Source: Lachnospiraceae bacterium (GTDB lineage: Bacteria > Bacillota > Clostridia > Lachnospirales > Lachnospiraceae). Taken from it: 42,188 bases of DNA. The first letter of the stretch is position 1, and the number at the start of each line of letters is the position of its first letter. The notes beneath the pieces were generated by a model, which did not search any database, had not been told where the DNA came from, and was given only the letters and a program-made list of their open reading frames with translations. Below, in pieces: positions 7,948 through 16,959 of the stretch. The stretch spans positions 1-42,188 of the forward strand of contig JAILLZ010000096.1 of assembly GCA_024692885.1 (NCBI GenBank). Direction: 5' to 3'. The position numbers and the translations under genes were made by a program.

Positions 7948-10374
7948 TTGACAGTGGAATTGTACAATTATGAAAAAAAGCATTTGAGGGTTGTGAGAAA
8001 TGTTTCATCGGAATGCACACTTTTCCTGAGAAAAAACGAGGATTTTCCGCTTGACGGTCCATGCGAAATCGCACTTTACGGAAACGGTGTGAGACGTACC
8101 ATTAAGGGCGGAACAGGTTCCGGTGAAGTGAATTCCAGATTTTCAATTAGTATAGAAAAAGGCCTCTTAAATGAGGGGTTCAAGATAACGACAAACAGCT
8201 GGCTCGACCGCTACGATGATGTATTCGAAAAAGCCACTGAGGAATTCTATGAATCTGTTCGAAGAACTGCCAGAGAACACCACACCTTGGCGGTCATGGA
8301 GGCCATGGGAAAGGTGATGCCTGAACCGGAATACAGTTTTCCTATAGAAAAGAAGGGTGAGGTGGCTATCTATGTGCTTTCGAGAATTTCCGGGGAGGGA
8401 AGCGACAGAGAGGCAGAAAAAGGCGACATTCTTCTGACGGATACTGAAATCAGAGATATATTGGATATTAATTCAAAATACCCTAAGTTCATGCTGGTCC
8501 TTAACGTAGGTGGACCGGTGGACCTTTCACCTTTGGACGAGGTTGAAAACATCTTTCTGCTTTCTCAGCTTGGCGTTGTGACCGGGAAAACTCTTGCAGA
8601 AGTACTTACAGGCAAGGCATATCCTTCGGGAAAACTTACCACCACGTGGACACGCTGGAGCGACTACAGCAGCATCGGGGACTTTGGCGGAAGAGATGAT
8701 ACCTACTATAAAGAGGGCATTTATGTTGGCTACAGATATTTTGATTCGGTCGGAAAAGAGCCTATGTTCCCGTTTGGTTTTGGCCTTTCATATGCAGAAT
8801 TTAAAATAAAAGATGTAAAAACTGACCTTTCAGGATCTTGCGTAACAATAAAGTGTAATGTTGAAAACACCGGAAAACATCCCGGAAAAGAAGTAGTTCA
8901 GGCCTATGTCGCTGTACCTGACGGAAGACTCGATCAGCCGTATCAGACGCTTGCGGCATTTGCAAAAACAGATGAAATCAAACCGGGGGAGAGCACTGAG
9001 ACAGAACTGTCTTTTGATATAAAATCATTGGCAGGATATGACAGAGAAAACGCTAGATTTGTTCTTGAAAAAGGAGATTATGCTGTCCTCGTCGGAAACT
9101 CTTCAAGAGATACAAAGGTTTCCGCAGTCATTACATTAGAGGACGACATCATCACAAAAGAGGTGTACAACTGTATAGGAGACGGCGGAGTTCACGATTT
9201 TGTACCGCATGACAAACCAAAGCTCATAATTCCTGGCAGAGTTAAAAAGTTTGTTTTGTCGCCTGAATCCATAGAAGTAGAGAAGGTGAATTACGATAGC
9301 GAGTACGAGATTGATCCTTTCGTGAACAACATGGATAACGTAGAGCTGGCATATATGAATGTTGGTGCATTCAGCCCAATTGGAAATGTTTCAAGTGTAA
9401 TAGGCGATGCAGGAATTAATGTTGCGGGGGCAGCAGGCCAGACCGCTAACGCGTTGAGCGAAGATGATTTCCCTGTACTTGTCATGGCAGACGGACCTGC
9501 GGGATTAAGACTCAGCAGACAGTATTACAGAGATTCCAGGGGAGTTCATCAGATAGGACTCGGAGTGCCTGAGAGCTTTGAAAATCTGATGCCGAAACCG
9601 GTGATGGCATTTCTTAGATTGAAAGCAAAGCTTCCTGTGAAACATAGGGTTTACGATCAGTATGCGACAGCAATTCCTATAGGAACAGCAATTGCACAGA
9701 GCTTTAATACAGAACTTGCCGAAAAACTCGGAGACATCGTGGGAGCAGAGATGGAGCGATTTGGAGTGGACCTTTGGCTTGCTCCGGCTTTAAATATTCA
9801 CAGGGATATAAGATGCGGAAGAAACTTTGAATACTTCTCAGAGGATCCGCTTATAAGCGGAAAATTTGCCGCTGCCATAACCAGGGGTGTGCAGTCTCAC
9901 AAGGGATGCGGAACCACAATAAAACACTACGCTGCAAACAATCAGGAGACCAACAGATACAACAGCAACAGTCATGTGAGCGAGAGAGCCATGAGAGAAA
10001 TCTATCTCAGGGGCTTTGAAATCTGTGTGAAAGAATCACAGCCGCTTGCGGTTATGACATCTTATAATCTCTTGAACAACAGACACACCAGCGAGTCCAG
10101 AAGTCTTATCGAGGAGATCTTGCGATGCGAATTTGGCTTTGAAGGAATCGTCATGACCGACTGGATAGTTATGGGTGGAACCTTTGACAAGTCTTCAAAA
10201 TACAGAGGACCGAAGGCCTCTCTCATCGCAGCAGCAGGCGGAGATTTGGTAATGCCTGGCTCAAGGGATGACGTGAAAGATATTTTGAAGGGCATTGACA
10301 CCGGCAGAGTCACAAGAAAACAGCTGCTCATCAATGCCACAAGAGTGTATAGAATGGCAAAGAAATGCGAATGA
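7948..10374 (+). CDS. Glycoside hydrolase family 3 beta-glucosidase with permuted domain order
   Basis: The C-domain-like segment (GKAYPSGKLTTTW) and Fn3-like domain precede the GH3 catalytic N-domain (GRNFEYFSEDP, KHYAANNQETNR, VMTDW). TTG start at 7948 behind GGGAGG. Confidence 0.85.
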   Translation: MTVELYNYEKKHLRVVRNVSSECTLFLRKNEDFPLDGPCEIALYGNGVRRTIKGGTGSGEVNSRFSISIEKGLLNEGFKITTNSWLDRYDDVFEKATEEFYESVRRTAREHHTLAVMEAMGKVMPEPEYSFPIEKKGEVAIYVLSRISGEGSDREAEKGDILLTDTEIRDILDINSKYPKFMLVLNVGGPVDLSPLDEVENIFLLSQLGVVTGKTLAEVLTGKAYPSGKLTTTWTRWSDYSSIGDFGGRDDTYYKEGIYVGYRYFDSVGKEPMFPFGFGLSYAEFKIKDVKTDLSGSCVTIKCNVENTGKHPGKEVVQAYVAVPDGRLDQPYQTLAAFAKTDEIKPGESTETELSFDIKSLAGYDRENARFVLEKGDYAVLVGNSSRDTKVSAVITLEDDIITKEVYNCIGDGGVHDFVPHDKPKLIIPGRVKKFVLSPESIEVEKVNYDSEYEIDPFVNNMDNVELAYMNVGAFSPIGNVSSVIGDAGINVAGAAGQTANALSEDDFPVLVMADGPAGLRLSRQYYRDSRGVHQIGLGVPESFENLMPKPVMAFLRLKAKLPVKHRVYDQYATAIPIGTAIAQSFNTELAEKLGDIVGAEMERFGVDLWLAPALNIHRDIRCGRNFEYFSEDPLISGKFAAAITRGVQSHKGCGTTIKHYAANNQETNRYNSNSHVSERAMREIYLRGFEICVKESQPLAVMTSYNLLNNRHTSESRSLIEEILRCEFGFEGIVMTDWIVMGGTFDKSSKYRGPKASLIAAAGGDLVMPGSRDDVKDILKGIDTGRVTRKQLLINATRVYRMAKKCE

Positions 10375-10432
10375 CAAAGACTATGCATCAAGGACAAAGA
10401 AGGGCATATATCATGATTATGAATGATGATGT

Positions 10433-10972
10433 TTGAAATGCAGTTATATGGAAATGAGTATTACTAAGATATATGAAGATATTCACTCAGTGATTTACTT
10501 CATTGAAACTGACCAACCTCAAACAAAAAAGGAAGACAGAAAGCAGCGAAAGAGCTCGCTGCTTTCTAAAGTGTTAAATGTCGACGAGAATGCATTGCAG
10601 CTTGGAGAACACGGGAAGCCGTTCCTTAAGGACGGCTCCCGATTTATTTCCATATCTCATGATGACAACGTGTCGGTGCTTGCTGTGAGTGATATCAATA
10701 TCGGCGTTGATATAGAAAGAATTGGCGAAGCAAAAATGAGAATCGTAAAGCGATTCTTCCCACCTTCATTTAAGGATGCGGTAGAATCCACTTCGGGTGA
10801 GGACAGAAATCGTGTGTTCTACGAGAAGTGGACTATCATAGAAGCTATACTTAAAGCAGACGGTAGTGGCTTCCACAGAGACATAAACGAGGATCCTGCG
10901 TGGATTTTTAATTGGAAAACAGTATCATTTGAACATGAAGGATTTATGGTTAGTTTGGCATACTCTAATTAA
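10433..10972 (+). CDS. 4'-phosphopantetheinyl transferase superfamily protein
   Basis: ISISHDDN, IGVDIERIGEAK and KWTIIEAILKADGSGF, matching Sfp/AcpS-type motifs. Confidence 0.8.
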   Translation: MKCSYMEMSITKIYEDIHSVIYFIETDQPQTKKEDRKQRKSSLLSKVLNVDENALQLGEHGKPFLKDGSRFISISHDDNVSVLAVSDINIGVDIERIGEAKMRIVKRFFPPSFKDAVESTSGEDRNRVFYEKWTIIEAILKADGSGFHRDINEDPAWIFNWKTVSFEHEGFMVSLAYSN

Positions 10973-10981
10973 TGCATTTCA

Positions 10982-11217
10982 GATGGCTGGTTGCATATAA
11001 TCATTGCAATTCTTGCCTTCGGACTAAAGTTTTTCTAAGCATTTTTATATAGTTTTTGGTAACGTACGCAAACGTTCGCTACACGCCATCCCTGGCGTGG
11101 ACCTCACTAGTTTCACCATCCGGGTGAAACTTTGCTGGGGAGTGAATTAAAAATGCTAAGAAAAACTGAAAGTCCTACGTAAAAGAATTGGCAATTGATT
11201 ATATGCAACCTGCCATC
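10982..11217. repeat. Long imperfect inverted repeat (about 66-70 bp arms) with internal hairpins; MITE-like element or structured RNA
   Basis: Left GATGGCTGGTTGCATATAATCATTGCAATTCTT...GGACT...GTTTTTCTAAGCATTTTTA matches the reverse complement of the right arm GATGGCAGGTTGCATATAATCAATTGCCAATTCTT...GGACT...GTTTTTCTTAGCATTTTTA. Internal hairpins: CACGCCA-tccc-TGGCGTG and GTTTCACC-atccg-GGTGAAAC. Confidence 0.85.
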
Positions 11218-11312
11218 AGCAACGCTTTAACATGGATAATGAAGTTGTAACCTAATTCCATCATTTCAATAAGAATAAATGACAGTTATGATTGAGGCTG
11301 AATAATAAAAGC

Positions 11313-11999
11313 ATGGCTGTATTTGAAAAGGTAACAACGATGTTTGGAATAAAGAAAAATAAGAAGAAACAAAAAGATAATGATTCGCAGCATATAGTAA
11401 TTGAGGTTCCGCAGGAACTTGAAGATCTTGCGTCTCAGATAGACAAGAAGATGTGCTTCAAGCCCGGCAGAACAAAGCGTGTGGCGGACATCAGTCTTGA
11501 GATGTTAAGAAGAATGCATAAAGATGCAGATACTTGTGAAAGAGTCGTAAAACTTGCATATGCTTTTGATGCAGGATTTCTGCTTGTACCTGATGAGATA
11601 TTGTCAAAACCCGATAAGTTGACTGAGGAAGAACTAAAAACACTTAAGGAAAAAGTCATTTCCTACGAGGATGCAGATGTATATAAAGATGTTTCCAACG
11701 TATTAAAAGACATTCCGAATGCAAATCAGATTATAAGAGCACATTTTGAGAGATACGACGGAAAGGGATATCCTGATGGACTTGAGGAAAAGGAAATTCC
11801 TTTTGAGACCAGAGTTTTGCAGATTGCGACAGCTTACGTATCCATGACATCGAAGCGACCATACCACGATGTTTTTACCAAGGGAATGGCCCGAGGAGAA
11901 ATCATAGCCAATAAGGTTTCTCAGTTTGATCCTGTTGCCGCAGATGCCCTTATAGATATGATAGACGAGGACATCGATTACAAATTGCGCGAGCTATGA
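11313..11999 (+). CDS. Degenerate HD-GYP domain protein
   Basis: HD-GYP-like layout (VPDEILSKPDKLTEEE, FERYDGKGYPDGL, ISKRPY-like MTSKRPYHD), but the HD signature reads AFDAGF and HHE reads AHFE. Confidence 0.75.
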   Translation: MAVFEKVTTMFGIKKNKKKQKDNDSQHIVIEVPQELEDLASQIDKKMCFKPGRTKRVADISLEMLRRMHKDADTCERVVKLAYAFDAGFLLVPDEILSKPDKLTEEELKTLKEKVISYEDADVYKDVSNVLKDIPNANQIIRAHFERYDGKGYPDGLEEKEIPFETRVLQIATAYVSMTSKRPYHDVFTKGMARGEIIANKVSQFDPVAADALIDMIDEDIDYKLREL

Positions 12000-12020
12000 A
12001 TTTAAGCATAATTTTTGAAG

Positions 12021-12314
12021 TATTTTACGTGATATTATTGCAATAATTGAGTTTTACATGTAAATAACGGGTTTACTTTTTGGAATTACGTGATAAATAA
12101 AAAATATAGTTATTTTTACACGTAATTTCAGGCCGATTTTTAGCCCGATTTACGTGTAAAATCGATAAGCACTGTATTTGTCACGTAAATCGTAAAAGGT
12201 TTTATGTGTTTTTTACGGGTCAAATAAAGATAAATAGTATTTACACACGTAAAAACAAATTACGTTATAAAGAATTACGTGTAAAATGATTGTTTATTGA
12301 TTATGACACGTAAT
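12021..12314. repeat. Array of 10 ACGT-core palindromic half-sites, 30-32 bp centre-to-centre, alternating orientation
   Basis: Core centres at about 12028.5, 12058.5 (ACATGT variant), 12089.5, 12121.5, 12153.5, 12184.5, 12216.5 (ACGG variant), 12248.5, 12278.5 and 12309.5. Motif TTACGTG / CACGTAA. Confidence 0.85.
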
Positions 12315-12442
12315 GGTAATGCATTTGAAAAAAAGAGAAAAGGTATGGGGAACCAATCCATACAAAAAGGGAAGATTACAAATCGTGTAGCCATGAAATA
12401 ATTGTGATAGAATAGGTGCAACAAGAGTCCGGAGGAATACAG

Positions 12443-13375
12443 ATGAAAGCTACAAAAGTGCCACCGAAGATGGATCCCGTGATGCGTGCCATAAAGGCAG
12501 TGCATTCGGTTGCTGGAGGTTCGGCATCGGTGTCGGAAGAAGATCTTGCAAAGCAGAGAGCTTCGCAGGAATTATTCGGTGTTTTGGTTACACCGGTCAT
12601 AGGTGTTAGCAACGAAAAAATGAATATAGATGGCATGGCGGCAACCTGGTGGAGACCGGATTTCAGACATGAAAAAAGACATGTTATCCTATATTGCCAC
12701 GGTGGCGGATATACAGCGGGAAACCTCGCATACGCAGGCATTCTTGCCAGTAAACTGTCGCTTCACACAGGCCTTGAATCACTTGCTTTTGAGTACAGAC
12801 TGGCTCCGGAACATCCATATCCGGCGGCTCTTGAAGATGCGAAAAAAGCATGGGATTATCTGATGAAGCAGGGCTATGCGGCTAGAGATGTTATAGTGGC
12901 CGGAGATTCTGCCGGAGGGAATATGGCATTGGAACTTTGCCTAAGGCTTAGAGAAGAAGGGAGGATGCTTCCAAAAGCACTTGTTTTGATGAGCCCTTGG
13001 ACGGACATGACCGTTACATCGGAAACTTACGAGACTCATCTTGCGGCAGATCCAATGATTACACCGGAGTATGTGAGAGCAGTAAGAGGCGCATACTTGG
13101 GAGATAAAGTAAAAGAAGAGGATTTTAAAAAGGAGATTTACAGTCCTCTTTTTGCCGACCTTACCGGCTTTCCGGAGACCTATATACAGGTCGGAAACTG
13201 CGAGGTCCTTTTGGATGATTCCAGAAAGCTTTACGAGAAGATGAAGGAAGCAAATGTCAAAGTAAAGCTTGATATTTATGATGGCGCATGGCATGTATTC
13301 CAGCAGATGCCTATGCGAAGATCCATTAAGGCAGTGATAGATATCGGAAGCTTTGTAGAACGTGTATTAAGATAG
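12443..13375 (+). CDS. Alpha/beta hydrolase (HSL/esterase-like)
   Basis: HGGGYTAG oxyanion motif, GDSAGGN nucleophile elbow, late His in GAWHVFQQMP. GGAGG upstream of ATG 12443. Confidence 0.88.
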   Translation: MKATKVPPKMDPVMRAIKAVHSVAGGSASVSEEDLAKQRASQELFGVLVTPVIGVSNEKMNIDGMAATWWRPDFRHEKRHVILYCHGGGYTAGNLAYAGILASKLSLHTGLESLAFEYRLAPEHPYPAALEDAKKAWDYLMKQGYAARDVIVAGDSAGGNMALELCLRLREEGRMLPKALVLMSPWTDMTVTSETYETHLAADPMITPEYVRAVRGAYLGDKVKEEDFKKEIYSPLFADLTGFPETYIQVGNCEVLLDDSRKLYEKMKEANVKVKLDIYDGAWHVFQQMPMRRSIKAVIDIGSFVERVLR

Positions 13376-13457
13376 CACACGTATATAGAGCAGTAACATA
13401 AATTAATATAAAGATTAAGATATAGAATAAGTAACATAAAACGGGGAGGCATATATT

Positions 13458-14708
13458 TTGGCCGATAACATTACCTGGTATAAGGTAGACAACGTGGCAA
13501 AGGTTTTTCTTGCCACATATAACAGAAGAGATACACGCTCTTTCAGGGTGTGCTGTACCTTAAAGGAAAGGATAAATCCCGAGATTTTACAGCAGGCAGT
13601 TAATCTTTCCGTGAGAGAAAGATCTCAGTTTCAGGTGCGAATACACAAAGGCCTGTTTTGGCATTATTTGGAGGTTACCGACAAGATGCCGGTGGTTTCC
13701 GAGGAGGTGGACAGACCTTGTCCGACACTTTACGGACCTGAGGTGGAGGGACAGCTTCACTACAAGGTTACGTATTGGAACAACAGGATAAATCTTGATA
13801 TGTTTCATGCTCTTACCGACGGAAACGGCGGAATGGAGTTTTTGAACATCATAGTTCAGAATTATCTTAAGATTACCCATCCCGGAAAGTTCGAGGAGAT
13901 TTCGATGCATTCGGGAGCTTCGGAGGACAGCCTGACTGAGGACAGTTTTAAGAAGTTCTATGACAAAAAAGGAAAAAACGACCCTTCACTTCCGAAGGCT
14001 TATCAGATACATGGATTGAAACTGGGTTATGACCAGCTTCAGTTTTTTGAGATACACATGTCTGCATCAGAGGTTTTAAAGCTTGCAAAGGCAGAGGGCG
14101 TTTCACTCACGAGTTATCTCGGAACAAGAATGATGATGGCACTTTATGAAAACATGCCGTCGCTTCAAAAAAAGAAACCGATAACGATTTCAATGCCTGT
14201 AAACCTGAGGAATTATTATCCTTCGGAGACAAGTCGAAATTTCTTCAATTCGGTTTATGTGTCTCATGTTTTTGACGGAACGGAAAATCTTGGAGATTTG
14301 GCAAGAGAATACGATGAAAGCTTCAAACAGGAACTTCAGCCGGAACGAATAGCGGCAAGGATGAACAATTATGAAAAACTGGAGGAAATCCTTTTTATAA
14401 GAGCGGTTCCTCTTTTCATAAAAAATCCGGTTGTTGCAGCTTTCTCAAGAAGTGAAAACAGCAAGGTTTCAGCCATCATTTCCAATATAGGAAAGATTCA
14501 GGTTCCGGATGTCATAAAGCCATATATTGAAGGGTATTCCTCATTTTGTAGTTCGAATGTGCTTTTTATGACTGTTTCTTCCTATGGCGACGATCTCACC
14601 TTCGGTGTGGCATCGCCTTACAGAAACACAAATATTTTAAGACAGTTTGTGAAGGGATTTACCGATAACGGCATGGAAGTAACTCTCTATGCCACGGAAA
14701 TCGTTTGA
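13458..14708 (+). CDS. HxxxDG-type acyltransferase (alcohol acetyltransferase / condensation-like)
   Basis: HALTDGNGG active-site motif and condensation-superfamily-like layout with YLGTRMMMALYE and NLRNYYPSETSRNFFN. Confidence 0.75.
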   Translation: MADNITWYKVDNVAKVFLATYNRRDTRSFRVCCTLKERINPEILQQAVNLSVRERSQFQVRIHKGLFWHYLEVTDKMPVVSEEVDRPCPTLYGPEVEGQLHYKVTYWNNRINLDMFHALTDGNGGMEFLNIIVQNYLKITHPGKFEEISMHSGASEDSLTEDSFKKFYDKKGKNDPSLPKAYQIHGLKLGYDQLQFFEIHMSASEVLKLAKAEGVSLTSYLGTRMMMALYENMPSLQKKKPITISMPVNLRNYYPSETSRNFFNSVYVSHVFDGTENLGDLAREYDESFKQELQPERIAARMNNYEKLEEILFIRAVPLFIKNPVVAAFSRSENSKVSAIISNIGKIQVPDVIKPYIEGYSSFCSSNVLFMTVSSYGDDLTFGVASPYRNTNILRQFVKGFTDNGMEVTLYATEIV

Positions 14709-14770
14709 TAGATAATAGGTCGCTTCGCAATTGTCTATAAATTAGTAATTATAAATGGTGGAGATTAGAT

Positions 14771-15436
14771 ATGAACAGTTGTCCGCATTGTAATATAAAG
14801 GTCGGAGGAGACAGAGAAAAATGTCCCCTCTGTCAGAGTACACTCCTTGGAGAAGGAGAGATGCCGCATTGGCCGAAGCCTGAGAGATTAAGACAGGTGT
14901 CGTTGGCGGTAAAAATAATAAATTTTGTGTTGCTCAGCGTCGCAGTGGTTTTCTTGGCATTTGATTTTCTCATTTTGCCACCGGGACATAAGCATTTTAG
15001 CCTTGTAATCTTTTTTGCAGGATTGGTTATTTACAGTTTGATAGGGCATTTTTTGAGAAGAAGAGCAAACGTGCCGAGAATTCTTTTTCAGTCGATGTTG
15101 GTTTTATCAATCCTTTTCATACTTATAGGCTGGTATCTCGGGTTCAGGGGAATAATCCTTTACTGGGTGATGCCAATCCTCTGCAGCACAACGCTTGTTT
15201 TGAATTTTATTTTTTCGTTTATAGACAAAGGATTCACCGAGGATTCCCTTGTTTACATTTTGCTTAACATAGTAGTTGGAATTATTCCATATGTTGCGAT
15301 TTACCTTCACAGGTGGGCGCAGCCGCCAATGACATGGACAATCACATTGATAATTAGTGTTATCACTTTTATCGGACTTGTCATTTTTAAGGGAAGAAGA
15401 GTGTTCACCGAGATGGAGAAGCGACTTCATATGTAA
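14771..15436 (+). CDS. Zinc-ribbon multi-pass membrane protein (DUF6320-like)
   Basis: N-terminal CPHCN...CPLCQS zinc ribbon followed by about six hydrophobic segments. Confidence 0.65.
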   Translation: MNSCPHCNIKVGGDREKCPLCQSTLLGEGEMPHWPKPERLRQVSLAVKIINFVLLSVAVVFLAFDFLILPPGHKHFSLVIFFAGLVIYSLIGHFLRRRANVPRILFQSMLVLSILFILIGWYLGFRGIILYWVMPILCSTTLVLNFIFSFIDKGFTEDSLVYILLNIVVGIIPYVAIYLHRWAQPPMTWTITLIISVITFIGLVIFKGRRVFTEMEKRLHM

Positions 15437-15479
15437 AAATGCCAATGAATAGATTCATTTGTAGGCACAGGAAGAAAAG

Positions 15480-16928
15480 ATGTTTATAGCTATCGACCTT
15501 AAATCATTTTATGCGTCCGTGGAGTGTGTGGAGAGGGGATTGGATCCTCTCACAACAAAGCTCGTTGTGGCAGATTCCGAGCGGACTTCAAAAACAATAT
15601 GCCTTGCAGTCTCCCCTGCTCTTAAAGCATACGGGATATCGGGACGAGCAAGGCTTTTTGAGGTTGAGGAGAGAGTAAAACTTCTGAATGCGGGAATAAA
15701 AAAGGAAGAGGATAAGATTACTTACATAACCGCAAAGCCTAGAATGAAGCTTTACATGGATTACAGTACAAAGATATACAATATTTATTTGAAGTACGTT
15801 GCTCCGGAGGATATGCATATATATTCGGTGGACGAGGTATTTATAGATGCCTCTGCCTATCTGAACACATACAAAATGACCGCTCATGAACTGGCAATTA
15901 CCATGATACGCGATGTGTTGAATGAGACCGGTATCACCGCGACTGCCGGAATAGGAACAAACCTTTACCTTTGTAAGATTGCGATGGATATCGTTGCAAA
16001 GCATATGCCGGCCGATTCCGACGGAGTGAGAATAGCAGAGCTTGACGAAAGAAAATACAGAGAGCTTCTCTGGGACCACAAACCAATAACAGATTTTTGG
16101 CGTGTCGGACGAGGATATCAAAAAAGGCTGGCCGAGGTTGGAATAACCACCATGGGTGAGGTGGCAAGATGTTCCATAGGAAAAGAAAACGAGCATTATA
16201 ACGAGGACCTTTTGTACAAGCGTTTCGGAGTGAATGCCGAACTCTTAATAGATCATGCCTGGGGATGGGAACCAGTCACCATGGCGGAGATAAAAGCCTA
16301 CAGACCATCCACAAATTCCATAAGCTCGGGGCAGGTCTTGACCGAACCCTATCCGTATGACAAGGCTAGACTCATAGTGAAAGAAATGACGGAGCTTTTG
16401 GTTTTGGATTTGGTGGATAAAGGAGTGGTTACGGACCAGATGGTGTTGACCATCGGATATGATGTCGAAAATCTGACAAATCCTGATATTAAAAAGAAGT
16501 ATCACGGGCCGGTTACCATAGACCATTACGGACGCCCGGTTCCGAAACATGCCCATGGAACCTTCACCATGAAAAAGATGACGTCGTCGACAAAACTGAT
16601 AAGGGAAGCAGTTCTTGATATATTTGACAGGACGGTAAATCCTAATCTTACCATAAGACGAGTTACCATTGCGGCATGCAGGCTGAAACTTGAGTCCGAG
16701 ATGGAGGAGGACAGCTATGAACAGCTGGATCTGTTTACGGATTACGAGGCCGTGCTGGAGGAGAGAAAAAGCGAGGAAGAAACGCTTGGAAAAGAGAAAA
16801 AACTTCAGCATGCAATGCTTGATATACAAAAGCGATACGGGAAAAATGCCATCTTAAAAGGAATGAACCTGGAGGATGGAGCCATGACCATAAAGAGAAA
16901 CGGGCAGATAGGAGGCCATAAGGCTTGA
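15480..16928 (+). CDS. Y-family DNA polymerase, UmuC/ImpB-like
   Basis: MFIAIDLKSFYASVECVERG, YSVDEVFIDAS, TATAGIGTNLYLCKIAMDIVAKH. Confidence 0.9.
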   Translation: MFIAIDLKSFYASVECVERGLDPLTTKLVVADSERTSKTICLAVSPALKAYGISGRARLFEVEERVKLLNAGIKKEEDKITYITAKPRMKLYMDYSTKIYNIYLKYVAPEDMHIYSVDEVFIDASAYLNTYKMTAHELAITMIRDVLNETGITATAGIGTNLYLCKIAMDIVAKHMPADSDGVRIAELDERKYRELLWDHKPITDFWRVGRGYQKRLAEVGITTMGEVARCSIGKENEHYNEDLLYKRFGVNAELLIDHAWGWEPVTMAEIKAYRPSTNSISSGQVLTEPYPYDKARLIVKEMTELLVLDLVDKGVVTDQMVLTIGYDVENLTNPDIKKKYHGPVTIDHYGRPVPKHAHGTFTMKKMTSSTKLIREAVLDIFDRTVNPNLTIRRVTIAACRLKLESEMEEDSYEQLDLFTDYEAVLEERKSEEETLGKEKKLQHAMLDIQKRYGKNAILKGMNLEDGAMTIKRNGQIGGHKA

Positions 16929-16959
16929 CCATAACAAGAAAAGATTAGGGGGGTAAGGC

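Noticed and set aside
12021-12314. CRISPR array interpretation of the periodic ACGT sites
   Set aside because: The repeated unit is only about 8-12 bp, alternates orientation, and the period (about 31 bp) is too short for repeat plus spacer. No cas genes in the window.
12021-12314. ParB parS site
   Set aside because: parS is TGTTTCACGTGAAACA. The sites here share only a CACGT/ACGTG core and have TTTA flanks.
10433-15436. NRPS/PKS biosynthetic cluster suggested by PPTase plus HxxxDG enzyme
   Set aside because: No carrier, adenylation, ketosynthase or thioesterase modules are present in the window.
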